A stretch of DNA of 8,803 nucleotides from RPQK01 sp041946865 (GCA_041946865.1 JBHGBF010000234.1:1-8803), one strand, 5' to 3'; numbered from the stretch's first letter, positions 1 through 6,786 are shown. Numbers and translations: made by a program. Notes: generated from the letters alone by a model not told the origin.

Positions 1-50
1 GACCTTTAAACTAAATCACTTAAATGGTAACTCCACAGTCCTTCGCCTAG
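1..50. other. AT-rich sequence abutting the truncated istA
   Basis: These 50 bases are much more AT-rich than what follows and do not continue the IstA reading frame, which is closed by TAG at 48-50. They probably mark the junction where the IS21 element was truncated. No gene is visible. Confidence 0.4.
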
Positions 51-440
51 GAAGATCCGCCTGAAGTGCTGGCGGATCGGCCGGGCGCGCGTCGCTCTGT
101 CGCCCAACAGCGGTTGGTGGATCTGCTCGGAGCAGTGGCCGAGACCTATCTGACTGGGCTGGCACGCTCCGATCGCTCGCTCTCACGCGATATCGACCAA
201 CTGCTGGAAGCGGTACGACTCTACGGCGCCCCGGCGGTCACCCAAGCTATGGCCAAGGCCCAGGCGGCCGGCGCCTTCGGCGCCGATTATGTCAGCAACC
301 TGCTTCACCAGCATCACACCCCCCGTTCTCTTGAGCCTCCGCTGCGCCTGAAGGACGAACGCCTGAACCAACTGGTGACCGATCCGCTCTCCCTGCTCGA
401 TTACGACGCCCTGATTCTCTCGGAAAGGAATAAGCCATGA
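51..440 (+). pseudogene. istA: IS21-family transposase IstA, C-terminal fragment (5' truncated)
   Basis: This is the last roughly 130 residues of an IstA-type DDE transposase, the catalytic subunit of IS21-family elements that works with the ATPase IstB. The reading frame is closed by a TAG at 48-50, so the visible fragment runs from 51; a GTG at 66 is the first possible start but is unlikely to be a genuine one. The N-terminal helix-turn-helix and the DDE catalytic core are absent, so it cannot be a working transposase. Support comes from the late-IstA style (a basic, leucine-rich helical tail ending DPLSLLDYDALIL) and above all from the ATGA overlap with the downstream istB, the usual istA-istB coupling. 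Whether the missing part was lost by deletion, or by insertion of the AT-rich DNA at 1-50, cannot be told from this window. Confidence 0.8.
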
Positions 441-1195
441 AGGACACTGTGGAACGTCTGAACCATCTCGGTTTGACCACCGTGGCTCGCCAATGGCCCG
501 CCGTCCTGGCCCACGCCTCGGCTCAGACCCTGAGCCTGGAACAGTGGGTCAACCGCCTGCTCGATCTCCAGATCGAGGGTCGTCAGAAACGGGCCGTCGA
601 ACGTCGCTTCCGCGAATCTCATCTACGCCTGTGCATTGACATCGACGCTTTCGACTTCAATCACCACAGGTCTCGCCAGCAGATCAAGACCCAGGTGCTG
701 CGCCTGCTCGACCTCGATTTCCTGGACCAGGGGGTCAATGTTGTTCTGATCGGAAAGCCGGGCACCGGGAAGACCTTCCTGGCGCGGATCCTCGGCTGGC
801 GCGCCTGCCAGGCCAACCGCCGGGTCCTGTTTACCTCGGCCATGGACATGCTCAATCAACTCCTGGCCTCCCAGGTCGACCTCTCCCTGGTCCGCAGGCT
901 GCGAACCTACACCGCCCCCACCCTGTTGATTTGCGACGAGCTGGGATACCTGTCCCTGGACCAGCAGACCTCCAACCTCTTCTACCAGGTCACCTCCGCC
1001 CGGCACGCCGCGGGTCGCAGCACCATTTTGACCACCAACACCCCTTTCTCCGAATGGGCCAACATCCTGCATGACGCCCGAAGCGCCACCGCCATCGCCG
1101 ACCGCCTGGTGGAGAACTCCGAGATCTTTCTGCTGGGAGGGGAAAGCTTGCGCAAGGCTAAAAAGAGCCGATCCCAGGCCGAAGACCAAGCCTGA
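437..1195 (+). CDS. istB: IS21-family helper ATPase IstB
   Basis: This 252-residue AAA+ ATPase is the IS21 transposition helper: it assembles on target DNA and recruits and stimulates IstA. The Walker A motif GKPGTGKT is at residues 106-113 and Walker B (LLICDELGYL) at about 163-172 with acidic residues D167 and E168. A sensor-like TTNTPFSEW segment is at 199-207, and the family-typical C-terminal DRLVENSEIFLLGGESLR is at about 222-239. The length matches the family's usual 240-265 residues, and an N-terminal helical domain precedes the ATPase. The ATG overlaps the istA stop (ATGA), so translation is probably coupled. The frame is intact, but its partner is only a fragment, so the element is likely immobile unless a related IstA acts in trans. 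Confidence 0.93.
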   Translation: MKDTVERLNHLGLTTVARQWPAVLAHASAQTLSLEQWVNRLLDLQIEGRQKRAVERRFRESHLRLCIDIDAFDFNHHRSRQQIKTQVLRLLDLDFLDQGVNVVLIGKPGTGKTFLARILGWRACQANRRVLFTSAMDMLNQLLASQVDLSLVRRLRTYTAPTLLICDELGYLSLDQQTSNLFYQVTSARHAAGRSTILTTNTPFSEWANILHDARSATAIADRLVENSEIFLLGGESLRKAKKSRSQAEDQA

Positions 1196-1196
1196 G

Positions 1197-1222
1197 GCGC
1201 GGCTCCAGAAGAAGCGCCGCGC
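1197..1222. repeat. GC-rich inverted repeat just after istB
   Basis: Arms GCGCGGC (1197-1203) and GCCGCGC (1216-1222) are separated by 12 nt and start two bases after the istB stop codon. The hairpin could stabilise the 3' end of the istAB transcript. No T-run follows, so it is not a standard intrinsic terminator. Confidence 0.4.
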
Positions 1223-1262
1223 TGTGATGATAGCCCGAGCCCCGGAGGAGTCCGGCGGGTAA

Positions 1263-1746
1263 CCCCACAACGGCGCTGCGGACGGGGCGAAAGCCAGGCT
1301 TTCGCCCCCCTCAAACCCTGTGTTCAACTTCAGCGCCTATCATCTGTCCCTGATCTCCCGGACCGAGTGCCGCTCCTGTGCGGTCTTCCTGATGCGCGAT
1401 CATCACACCCAACGCCTCTACCGCCTGTACGACTTCACCAAATCCCTCACGCTGGCGCACCGTCGCTTCTACTGCGTCTTCGGGAAAGTCAACAGCGCCG
1501 ACAAAATCTACCTCGTGATCGAATGCGCCCGGGAAGACACCAAACACGCCTGGCCCTCGACCGCTCCTGTTCCTCCTGACGGCCCAAGGACTCCGTCTAT
1601 GTGATCTTCCCGACTTCTCCCTGCTTCCGAAGGTCCAGGCCGAACTCTGGATCCACGGGGACAACTCCGCCTCCTCCCCAGGGTGGCTCTCCCTCAAACC
1701 GGCTAAACTGGCTCTGTTTCAAACCGGCCGTCACATCTTGCCATAG
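1263..1746 (+). pseudogene. Unrecognised decayed gene with one frameshift
   Basis: I do not recognise the product. The frame beginning after the TAA at 1260-1262 (first GTG at 1320) reads a plausible protein through to about 1550, with hydrophobic and charged residues alternating, a cysteine pair CRSC and high G/C in third codon positions, then runs to a stop at 1602-1604. The frame offset by +1 is open from 1519 to the TAG at 1744-1746 and also reads like a protein, including DFSLLPKVQAELWIHGD. Joining the two frames between about 1519 and 1604 gives one continuous product of roughly 140-160 residues. The simplest reading is a gene broken by a single small indel. It lies directly after istB on the same strand, so it may be an IS passenger or the remnant of the gene the IS landed beside. 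A 128-codon minus-strand frame over 1311-1697 is judged to be its shadow. Confidence 0.4.
1284..1308. repeat. Perfect 12-bp inverted repeat
   Basis: The left arm GGGGCGAAAGCC (1284-1295) and right arm GGCTTTCGCCCC (1297-1308) are exact reverse complements around a single central A. As RNA this would form a strong hairpin of about 10-11 bp with a tiny loop. No T-tract follows on either strand. It may be a structural element near the IS21 right end, or may lie within the start of the decayed gene that follows. Confidence 0.7.
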
Positions 1747-1865
1747 AACATCCTCCGGATAGAAATTGGGGCCAGAACTGAAGAAACAGTTAGCCCTGAC
1801 GGCTATTTGCGATGCAATTAGGTGCGTGTCACCATTAATCCCTCACCATTAATCCCCTTTGATAT
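1747..1865. other. Intergenic spacer, possible old mobile-element scar
   Basis: This 119-bp stretch has no plausible gene. It is more AT-rich than its surroundings and holds the GGTG-N5-CACC dyad and the tandem 14-bp repeat. The decayed gene (plus strand) and the nuclease (minus strand) converge here, so a terminator would be expected, but I see no hairpin followed by a T-run. Confidence 0.4.
1829..1856. repeat. 14-bp tandem duplication
   Basis: TCACCATTAATCCC occurs twice head to tail (1829-1842 and 1843-1856). Just before it, overlapping the first copy, is an imperfect dyad GGTG-N5-CACC (1821-1833). It sits immediately downstream of the thermonuclease stop codon, in the spacer between the decayed gene and the nuclease. 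Confidence 0.75.
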
Positions 1866-2450
1866 CTACTTCTCCTTGCTCCTTCGCCGTGGCCTGTTTC
1901 GCCACTCCCAAGGTGGAACTGGGTGTTTCACGCTCCAGAGTCCCCGCCGGGCAGCCCGGGCTCGCGCCTCTTCCCTGGCCAGCACGGGATCGTTCGAATA
2001 TTTCCTGAGGTGCCAGGCCAAACCGGCTTTCACGAGTTCCAGTCCCACGTCTTTGTCGCCGGCGTAAATGCGGGCGATCATGCGTCTGTGTACGTCGAGA
2101 TCGAGCACCTTTACCTTGACGATTTTCCCGAAAACCAATTGGGATGTGAACTGCTTGGCGCGGTTGGAGAAATCCTGTCCGCTCTCAGGACAGTCAACGC
2201 CTTCCAGGCGAATCTTGAAAGCCCGGTCTTCCCACATCACGCTGATTGTGTCCCCGTCCGACACGCCGACACATTCTCCGGAAAAGGTGCCGGCCCGGGC
2301 GCTGATCACCGACGCCAGGAGGAGCAGGAGGAAAACGGCCCGGCTCAGTGAAACCCGGACCTTTCCCTCGGTTTGGCCTCGCTTGCACCGCCCGCCGCAG
2401 GTGGGCCTGCCTACTGCCCGCGCCTTCCTTCGGAATGACCGGCGTCTCAC
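1866..2450 (-). CDS. Exported thermonuclease-like (SNase domain) protein
   Basis: This is a staphylococcal-nuclease-fold protein predicted to cleave DNA or RNA with calcium outside the cytoplasm. The SNase core runs from about residue 58 to 172. It shows the metal-site DGD motif (D65, D67), IRLEGVDCPE with R81, D86 and E89 matching nuclease R35, D40 and E43, and DVHRRMIAR with R123 matching the third catalytic residue R87. The usual GLELVKAGLAW segment is at about 136-146, so the active site looks complete. A hydrophobic stretch at about 37-50 followed by ARA (51-53) is a good signal peptide with cleavage near residue 53. The C-terminus is short and basic. The start is uncertain: GTG at 2450 is the only standard start codon before the signal peptide, but it gives an unusually long, arginine-rich lead of about 36 residues. 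The gene is divergent from the SDR gene. Confidence 0.85.
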   Translation of the reverse strand: MRRRSFRRKARAVGRPTCGGRCKRGQTEGKVRVSLSRAVFLLLLLASVISARAGTFSGECVGVSDGDTISVMWEDRAFKIRLEGVDCPESGQDFSNRAKQFTSQLVFGKIVKVKVLDLDVHRRMIARIYAGDKDVGLELVKAGLAWHLRKYSNDPVLAREEARARAARRGLWSVKHPVPPWEWRNRPRRRSKEK

Positions 2451-2561
2451 GCGGGAGAATATACCCGAGGCGGTCTGACTCTTCCAGGCCTTTGCCCGGC
2501 ATCCGCCTGGGGCAACCCTGCCCCCGCCCGTTAGCGCAGGAACGACCCTGTTGAACTAAAT

Positions 2562-2590
2562 ACCAGACTGTCCCCCTATTCCTTATTTCC
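2562..2590. repeat. Possible REP-like sequence in the divergent intergenic region
   Basis: The stretch containing GACTGTCCCCCTATTCC (2566-2582) resembles the half-palindromic GACTGTCCCC repeats I associate with scattered REP-like elements in environmental bacterial genomes. Only one copy is in the window and it is not palindromic here, so the call rests on recollection rather than on repetition seen in this sequence. Confidence 0.2.
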
Positions 2591-2600
2591 GGGCGCCGAT

Positions 2601-2630
2601 TTCACCCCTTCTTTTCGAACCTGCTACACT
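2601..2630 (+). promoter_or_regulatory. Candidate sigma70 promoter for the SDR gene
   Basis: A -35-like TTCACC (2601-2606) is followed after 18 bp by a -10-like TACACT (2625-2630), preceded by TG one base upstream (extended -10). Transcription would start about 30 bp before the TTG start at 2668. The match is moderate; the position in a divergent intergenic region supports it. Confidence 0.35.
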
Positions 2631-2667
2631 TGAACCATAGTCTTCGATTAACCCCACAGGTGTTGCC

Positions 2668-3702
2668 TTGACACTCAAGCGAAAAAGTCTATTCTGGCTG
2701 GCTGCTGCCGGTTCCGTCCTCGGCGCCTATGTCCTTGCCCGCCGGCTTCGTCAAGCTGACCTGCGGGGCCGGATCGTCCTCATTACGGGCGGGTCCCGCG
2801 GCCTGGGTCTCCTCCTCGTCCGCGAGTTTGCTCGGGAAGGCGCGCGCGTGTCATTTTGCGCTCGTGACCCCGAAGAGCTGCGCCGCGCACAGGCGGATCT
2901 CGAATCGCTCGGCTTGGAAGTCTATCCGGTTCGTTCAGATGTCTGCGATCGTGACCAGGTCGTGAGAATGATCGATGACGTGACGCAGGCGCTCGGCCAG
3001 GTGGACATCCTGGTCAACAACGCCGGAATCATGGAAGTAGGCCCGATTCAGACAATGGATCTGGAGAATTTCGAGCGGGCGATGGACGTCATGTTCTGGG
3101 GCCCTTTGCACGCCATCCGGGCCGTTCTTCCCGCCATGCTCGACCGAAGAGCCGGGACTATCGTGAACATCACCTCGATCGGGGGCAAGATCAGTTTCCC
3201 TCACTTGCTGCCTTACTGTGCCGCTAAATTCGCGCTGGTCGGTCTGTCCGAAGGTCTTTATGCAGAGTTGCACGACCAGGGAATCAAGGTCGTCACGGTT
3301 GTCCCCGGTTTCATGCGGACAGGGTCCTACCAGCAGGCCTTTTTCGCCGGGAACCAGAAACAGGAATTCGAGTGGTTCGCCCTGGGCGCCAGTCTTCCGC
3401 TGATTTCCATGGAAGCGGTCCGGGCGGCCCGTCAGATCGTGCGGGCCGTGAAGACCGGGGAGCCGCAGCCAATCCTCTCCGCGCCGGCCAGCCTGATAGC
3501 CCGCTTCCACGGTCTGTTTCCAGGCGCAACCAATCGCCTCCTGGCCCTCGTGAATCATTTCCTTCCGGCGCCCCAGGAGCAGGGCTTCATCAAAGGTGAG
3601 GAACTGCAACGGCAAATTGACTCCACGCTCTTTCAGAGAGCGACGACGCTGGGGACGGAGGCGGCCGCTCGCCTTCAGAGGCAGGAAGTAACCGAAGCGT
3701 AG
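2668..3702 (+). CDS. Membrane-anchored SDR-family NAD(P)-dependent oxidoreductase
   Basis: This 344-residue classical short-chain dehydrogenase/reductase has an extra N-terminal segment, LFWLAAAGSVLGAYVLA (about 8-24), flanked by basic residues and predicted to anchor it in the membrane with the catalytic domain cytoplasmic. The Rossmann glycine motif TGGSRGLG is at 40-47. CAR at 64-66 favours NADP(H) through R66. NNAG is at 117-120, the catalytic serine is probably S170, and Y183-x3-K187 (YCAAK) is the catalytic pair, followed by PG at 213-214. All residues needed for activity are present. About 90 residues follow the usual SDR core, including a second semi-hydrophobic segment around FHGLFPGATNRLLALVNHFLP that may contact the membrane. 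The substrate cannot be told; lipid-like or polyketide-type substrates are typical of anchored SDRs. The start is TTG with a weak CAGG ribosome site about 8 nt upstream. Confidence 0.88.
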   Translation: MTLKRKSLFWLAAAGSVLGAYVLARRLRQADLRGRIVLITGGSRGLGLLLVREFAREGARVSFCARDPEELRRAQADLESLGLEVYPVRSDVCDRDQVVRMIDDVTQALGQVDILVNNAGIMEVGPIQTMDLENFERAMDVMFWGPLHAIRAVLPAMLDRRAGTIVNITSIGGKISFPHLLPYCAAKFALVGLSEGLYAELHDQGIKVVTVVPGFMRTGSYQQAFFAGNQKQEFEWFALGASLPLISMEAVRAARQIVRAVKTGEPQPILSAPASLIARFHGLFPGATNRLLALVNHFLPAPQEQGFIKGEELQRQIDSTLFQRATTLGTEAAARLQRQEVTEA

Positions 3703-3784
3703 TTTGCTCCGCTTTTACCATCCCGGCTGTTTTGATACGCTCCAATGATAGAGGGAGGGTCACGAAAGTCCTCTCGTTTTTGTC

Positions 3785-4834
3785 ATGCTTCACATCGTGA
3801 ATGGTCTCTCGACACAGGGAACGCTGGATCGGACTGACATTCGGGGTGCGAGGATCGCGGCGGACGATATCTTCGCCGAAGGACCCGTTCAGGACTGCCT
3901 GAAGACGTCCGCAGCATGGCGCACCCGCGCCGAGTACCTGCAAAAACACTTCGCAATTCCGAAAGAGCAATACCTTCAGCGCAAGGAAGAACGCGAAAGG
4001 AGCCTGCGTAGTTTTGCCTACCATGAAGAGGTTGTCTTGTGGTTTGAGTTCGACCTCTTCTGCCAGCTCAATCTTTTGTATCTGCTCCATTGGTTCTCGG
4101 ACAAGGAACTGGGTCATTCCCGGCTGACTCTCATCTGCCCGGGGGAGTTCCCCGGCCTAAAGTCGTTTCGAGGATTGGGGGCGCTCAGTCCCCGACAGCT
4201 GACCAATCTGTTCGAGGATAGGGCGGAAGTTACGGATGAGCAAAGAAAAGTGGCTGCGAAGGCCTGGTCAGCGTACAGCAGCCCGGACCCTACTCAAATC
4301 CAGGTGCTGCTTGAACAGGGAACAGACGAGCTCCCACAGCTCCACAAGGCGCTGTCGGCCCACTTGGAACGGTTTCCCTGGACCGGGCACGGCCTGAACA
4401 GTGTCGAAGTGAAGGTCCTTGAAAGCCTTCTGGACGGGCCTCGGAAGTTCTCGGACCTGTTCGGCGATGTGGGCAACAGCGAGAAAGTGTTTTCCCACGG
4501 TATGGGGGACGTCCAATTCTCGGCCTACCTCGCAGAACTGGCTGAAGGCGAGGATGCGCTCATCCGCATGGACAACTTCCCGGGCATCCTGACCCAGGAA
4601 GTTCCTCCCCGGGTGTTAGGGAAGTGGACCATTCGGATCAGCGACCGAGGCAAGGAGGTTTTGAAGGGGCGTCAGGACAACATTGAGCTGCGGGGGATTG
4701 ACCGGTGGCTCGGAGGCGTTCACCTGAAAAGTCCCGAACAGGTATGGCGCTGGGATCCGTCGACAGGCCGCCTCGTTCCTCCGGCGGGAGTGGGTGGGCA
4801 GAAGCAGGGCGCCGAAGGTGTTTCGCTCTCTTGA
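3785..4834 (+). CDS. DUF1835 domain-containing protein of unknown function
   Basis: This 349-residue soluble protein opens with MLHIVNG and has the D..F.EGPV pattern (about 28-35) of the DUF1835 family, whose function is not established. Further recognisable blocks are FEFDLFCQLNLLYLLHWF (87-104), LICPGEFPG with FRGLGALSPRQL (about 116-139), and the C-terminal GIDRWLGGVHL..PEQVWRWD..TGRLV (about 304-331). The region around 200-300 reads like a helical, possibly winged-helix, domain ending TIRISDRGKEVLKG. There is no signal peptide or membrane segment. The ATG is well supported by the family N-terminus, yet no Shine-Dalgarno sequence lies at normal distance: the nearest, GGAGGG, ends 25 nt upstream. 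It follows the SDR gene by 82 bp on the same strand; a functional link is not evident. Confidence 0.8.
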   Translation: MLHIVNGLSTQGTLDRTDIRGARIAADDIFAEGPVQDCLKTSAAWRTRAEYLQKHFAIPKEQYLQRKEERERSLRSFAYHEEVVLWFEFDLFCQLNLLYLLHWFSDKELGHSRLTLICPGEFPGLKSFRGLGALSPRQLTNLFEDRAEVTDEQRKVAAKAWSAYSSPDPTQIQVLLEQGTDELPQLHKALSAHLERFPWTGHGLNSVEVKVLESLLDGPRKFSDLFGDVGNSEKVFSHGMGDVQFSAYLAELAEGEDALIRMDNFPGILTQEVPPRVLGKWTIRISDRGKEVLKGRQDNIELRGIDRWLGGVHLKSPEQVWRWDPSTGRLVPPAGVGGQKQGAEGVSLS

Positions 4835-4857
4835 GATGACGCATCTCGCGTAGTAGT

Positions 4858-4923
4858 CTGGGTTTATCCACGAACCAACCCAGCGCGGCCGACACGAACA
4901 AAAAAGTTGGGGCTGTGGTTGGT
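4858..4923 (+). promoter_or_regulatory. Leader with alternative hairpins before the cytochrome gene
   Basis: CTGGGTT (4858-4864) can pair with AACCCAG (4877-4883) across a 12-nt loop. The overlapping segment ACCAACC (4874-4880) can instead pair with GGTTGGT (4917-4923). The two pairings exclude each other, as in attenuator-like leaders. Neither has a T-tract. The segment lies in the 123-bp gap between the DUF1835 gene and the cytochrome start. It is a structural possibility, not a recognised riboswitch class. Confidence 0.25.
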
Positions 4924-4945
4924 CCGTCTAAAGCGATTCCGTGAG

Positions 4946-4952
4946 AAAGGAG
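4946..4952 (+). promoter_or_regulatory. Strong ribosome binding site of the cytochrome gene
   Basis: AAAGGAG lies 5 nt before the ATG at 4958. This fixes that ATG as the start in preference to the in-frame GTG at 4907 upstream. Confidence 0.8.
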
Positions 4953-4957
4953 TACGT

Positions 4958-5323
4958 ATGAAGTCTCCACGGATTGCCTCCCTCACGATCGTCGTCCTGT
5001 TCTTAGGTCTGATCGGCCTGATCTCGGCCCAGGAAAAGAAGGTGCTCGACGGCAAGCAGATCTTTCTCGGTCAGAAGTGCAATATGTGCCACGCGGTGTC
5101 ATCCGCAAATATCCAGGCAACGACCAAATCCGAGGCGATGAAGGGACCGGACCTGACGGGGCGCCTTGCCAGTAAGGATGCTACCGTGATCGCGGACGAG
5201 TTGCGCAAGAAAAAGAACATGCCGAACGGTAAGCCGCATCCCAAGGCTTTCACAGGAACGGACGAAGAATTGGGCGCGCTGATCGCCTGGCTGCAAAGCC
5301 AGAAAGCCTCGGCCCGTAAGTAG
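4958..5323 (+). CDS. Exported monohaem c-type cytochrome
   Basis: This 121-residue protein is a small class I-type cytochrome c, an electron carrier or electron-accepting subunit in the periplasm. A signal peptide spans residues 1-24 (basic start, hydrophobic IVVLFLGLIGLI, cleavage after LISA). The single haem-binding motif CNMCH is at 41-45, giving covalent attachment through C41 and C44 with H45 as proximal ligand. The distal ligand is most likely M88 in KKKNMPNGKPHP, as expected for the C-terminal half of such domains; M61 is a less likely alternative. It ends with the usual helix (ELGALIAWLQSQ). No oxidase, dehydrogenase or cytochrome maturation gene is adjacent, so its partners cannot be inferred here. 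The upstream leader can form alternative hairpins. Confidence 0.9.
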   Translation: MKSPRIASLTIVVLFLGLIGLISAQEKKVLDGKQIFLGQKCNMCHAVSSANIQATTKSEAMKGPDLTGRLASKDATVIADELRKKKNMPNGKPHPKAFTGTDEELGALIAWLQSQKASARK

Positions 5324-5478
5324 AGACCTGCGAGCAGAGCCGCGAGTCTGGCGCCTTTTGTTGCGCAACGGTCCGGCCGTCACCGCCGATGCTTGCTGGG
5401 CACAATTCACAGCGATGGCGCGACGGCCCGGTCGTTCCCGCAAAGATGCGGCAGCGCCTGCGACCTATGCTACATGAC

Positions 5479-6744
5479 TCACGATCGCCTGCTGGTCACT
5501 TCGGCTTCGTACCGCCTGATTTCTTCCATCCACCCCATGCCGGTCGGCACGCCTTGTTGCCAGCAGTAGTAATCCCAGACAGAACCGGAGGGCAGGCTCT
5601 TGATTTCCTCCAGGAGGCCGAGCCGTCCTGTCAGATTGCCGTCCTTTTCCAGGCAGCGAAGCTGCTCGATGGGTTCGAGCAGGGCGGTGAGCAAGGCCTT
5701 GATCGTGGCGCGAGTGCCAATCACCCAGGCCGCGATCCGATTGATCGTTGCGTCAAAGAAATCGAGCCCGATGTGAGTGCGCCCGAGAAAGTCTCCGCGC
5801 ACCAACTCCTGGGCCAAAGCGGTCAGGTCGTCGTTCAGGATGACCACGTGATCGCTGTCCCACCTCACTCCCCGGCTCACGTGGAGCACGATTTCCGGCA
5901 GGAAAAGCAGGACTGCGCTGAGCTTATCGGCGATGGTCTCGGTCGGGTGATAATGGCCGGTGTCCAGGCACAGCAGCTTCTGATTCTTCACGGCATACGC
6001 CAGGTAGAACTCGTGCGAGCCGACAGTGTAGCTTTCGACGCCCATCCCGAAAAGCTTGCCTTCGAGGGAGTCGACGTTAAGCCTGGGATCGATCTCCTCT
6101 GCGAAAATCGCGTCGAGTGACTGAATCAGCAGTTCGCGCGGCCCCTTGCGATCGACCGGCATGTCCTTGTATCCGTCCGGAATCCAGAGGTTGGTCACGC
6201 AGGTCCGGCCTAGTTCCCGGCCCATCGCGGCACCGATCTTCCGGCATGCGATCCCGTGTTCTATCCAGAAACGGCGGATGCCCGCATCCCGATGGGCGAG
6301 CGTGAACCCGCTGGCTGCTTTGGGGTGGGCAAAGTAGGTCTGATTGAAATCCAGGCCGAGGCCGCGGGCCTTGGCCCAGTCGATCCATGCCCGAAAGTCC
6401 TCGGGCTGAAGCTCGTTTCTTTCGCGGCGTTTGCCGCTGGCCTCGGCGTAGCTGGCGTGAAGACTGAAGCGGTGACGGCCGGGGACCAGCGAAAGCGCCT
6501 TATCGGCATCGGCTCGTAATTCATCCGGAGTCCGGGCTTTGCCGGGATAATGACCTGTAACGGCCAGCCCGGCGCCGAGCTCGGCCCCCTGGGATTCGAA
6601 CCCCCCGACGTCGTCGCCCTGCCAGCACTGAAGAGAGATCGGAATGCCCGTCAGCCTGGCCAGAGCCGCTTCGGTGTCGACTCCCAGCTCCTGGTAACGT
6701 TCGGCAGCCAGCCGATAGGCGTCCTGAATTCTCTTGGGATTCAT
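5479..6744 (-). CDS. rhaA: L-rhamnose isomerase
   Basis: RhaA (EC 5.3.1.14) interconverts L-rhamnose and L-rhamnulose, the first step of cytoplasmic L-rhamnose catabolism. The 421-residue length matches the E. coli enzyme (419), and the sequence can be followed along it nearly end to end: CWQGDDVGGFE, TGHYPGKART, GLDFN, WIPDGYKD, ESYTVGS, LCLDTGHYHPTE, LHVSR.VRWDSDHV, HIGLDFFDA.INRIAAWVIGTR and the terminal RYE.EV.SRR. Using a constant offset of 6 from remembered E. coli numbering, the structural metal ligands are E228, D261, H288 and D328, and the second-site ligands H264, D296 and D298; all are present. The start is the ATG at 6744, with AAAGGA about 6 nt upstream; longer versions of the frame run through the tRNA and are rejected. 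No rhaB, rhaD, rhaM or rhamnose transporter gene is in the window. It converges with the cytochrome gene across 155 bp. Confidence 0.96.
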   Translation of the reverse strand: MNPKRIQDAYRLAAERYQELGVDTEAALARLTGIPISLQCWQGDDVGGFESQGAELGAGLAVTGHYPGKARTPDELRADADKALSLVPGRHRFSLHASYAEASGKRRERNELQPEDFRAWIDWAKARGLGLDFNQTYFAHPKAASGFTLAHRDAGIRRFWIEHGIACRKIGAAMGRELGRTCVTNLWIPDGYKDMPVDRKGPRELLIQSLDAIFAEEIDPRLNVDSLEGKLFGMGVESYTVGSHEFYLAYAVKNQKLLCLDTGHYHPTETIADKLSAVLLFLPEIVLHVSRGVRWDSDHVVILNDDLTALAQELVRGDFLGRTHIGLDFFDATINRIAAWVIGTRATIKALLTALLEPIEQLRCLEKDGNLTGRLGLLEEIKSLPSGSVWDYYCWQQGVPTGMGWMEEIRRYEAEVTSRRS

Positions 6745-6786
6745 CAGCCGTCCTTTCTTCGGTCCTTGAGGATGCGCTGGGGGATT

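Larger units (their letters stand above)
51..1310 (+). mobile_element. IS21-family insertion sequence remnant (right-hand part)
   Basis: A truncated istA and an intact istB in the canonical order mark the right-hand portion of an IS21-family element. The left end is missing. I could not identify a right terminal repeat: IS21 ends carry multiple short repeats, but no left end is available for comparison. The right limit given is therefore arbitrary, placed after a perfect inverted repeat at 1284-1308. The element could extend to about 1860 if the decayed gene that follows is a passenger. Confidence 0.6.

Noticed and set aside
1284..1308. Intrinsic terminator
   Set aside because: The stem is strong, but no T-tract follows on either strand.
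623..1327. 234-codon open frame on the minus strand
   Set aside because: Antisense shadow of istB with glycine- and glutamine-rich low-complexity composition.
1311..1697. 128-codon open frame on the minus strand
   Set aside because: Glycine-, arginine- and glutamate-rich shadow-like composition; the plus-strand frames have better codon bias.
2935..3615. 226-codon open frame on the minus strand
   Set aside because: Antisense shadow of the SDR gene, histidine- and glutamine-rich, with no motifs.
4907..4957. Earlier GTG start for the cytochrome gene
   Set aside because: The ATG at 4958 has AAAGGAG at ideal spacing and begins a normal signal peptide.
5360..5369. Perfect 10-bp palindrome GTTGCGCAAC between the cytochrome gene and rhaA
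   Set aside because: Too short to interpret, with no second copy noticed and no adjacent promoter; recorded only.
5389..6120. 243-codon open frame on the plus strand
   Set aside because: Antisense shadow of rhaA, which can be followed along the E. coli enzyme nearly end to end.
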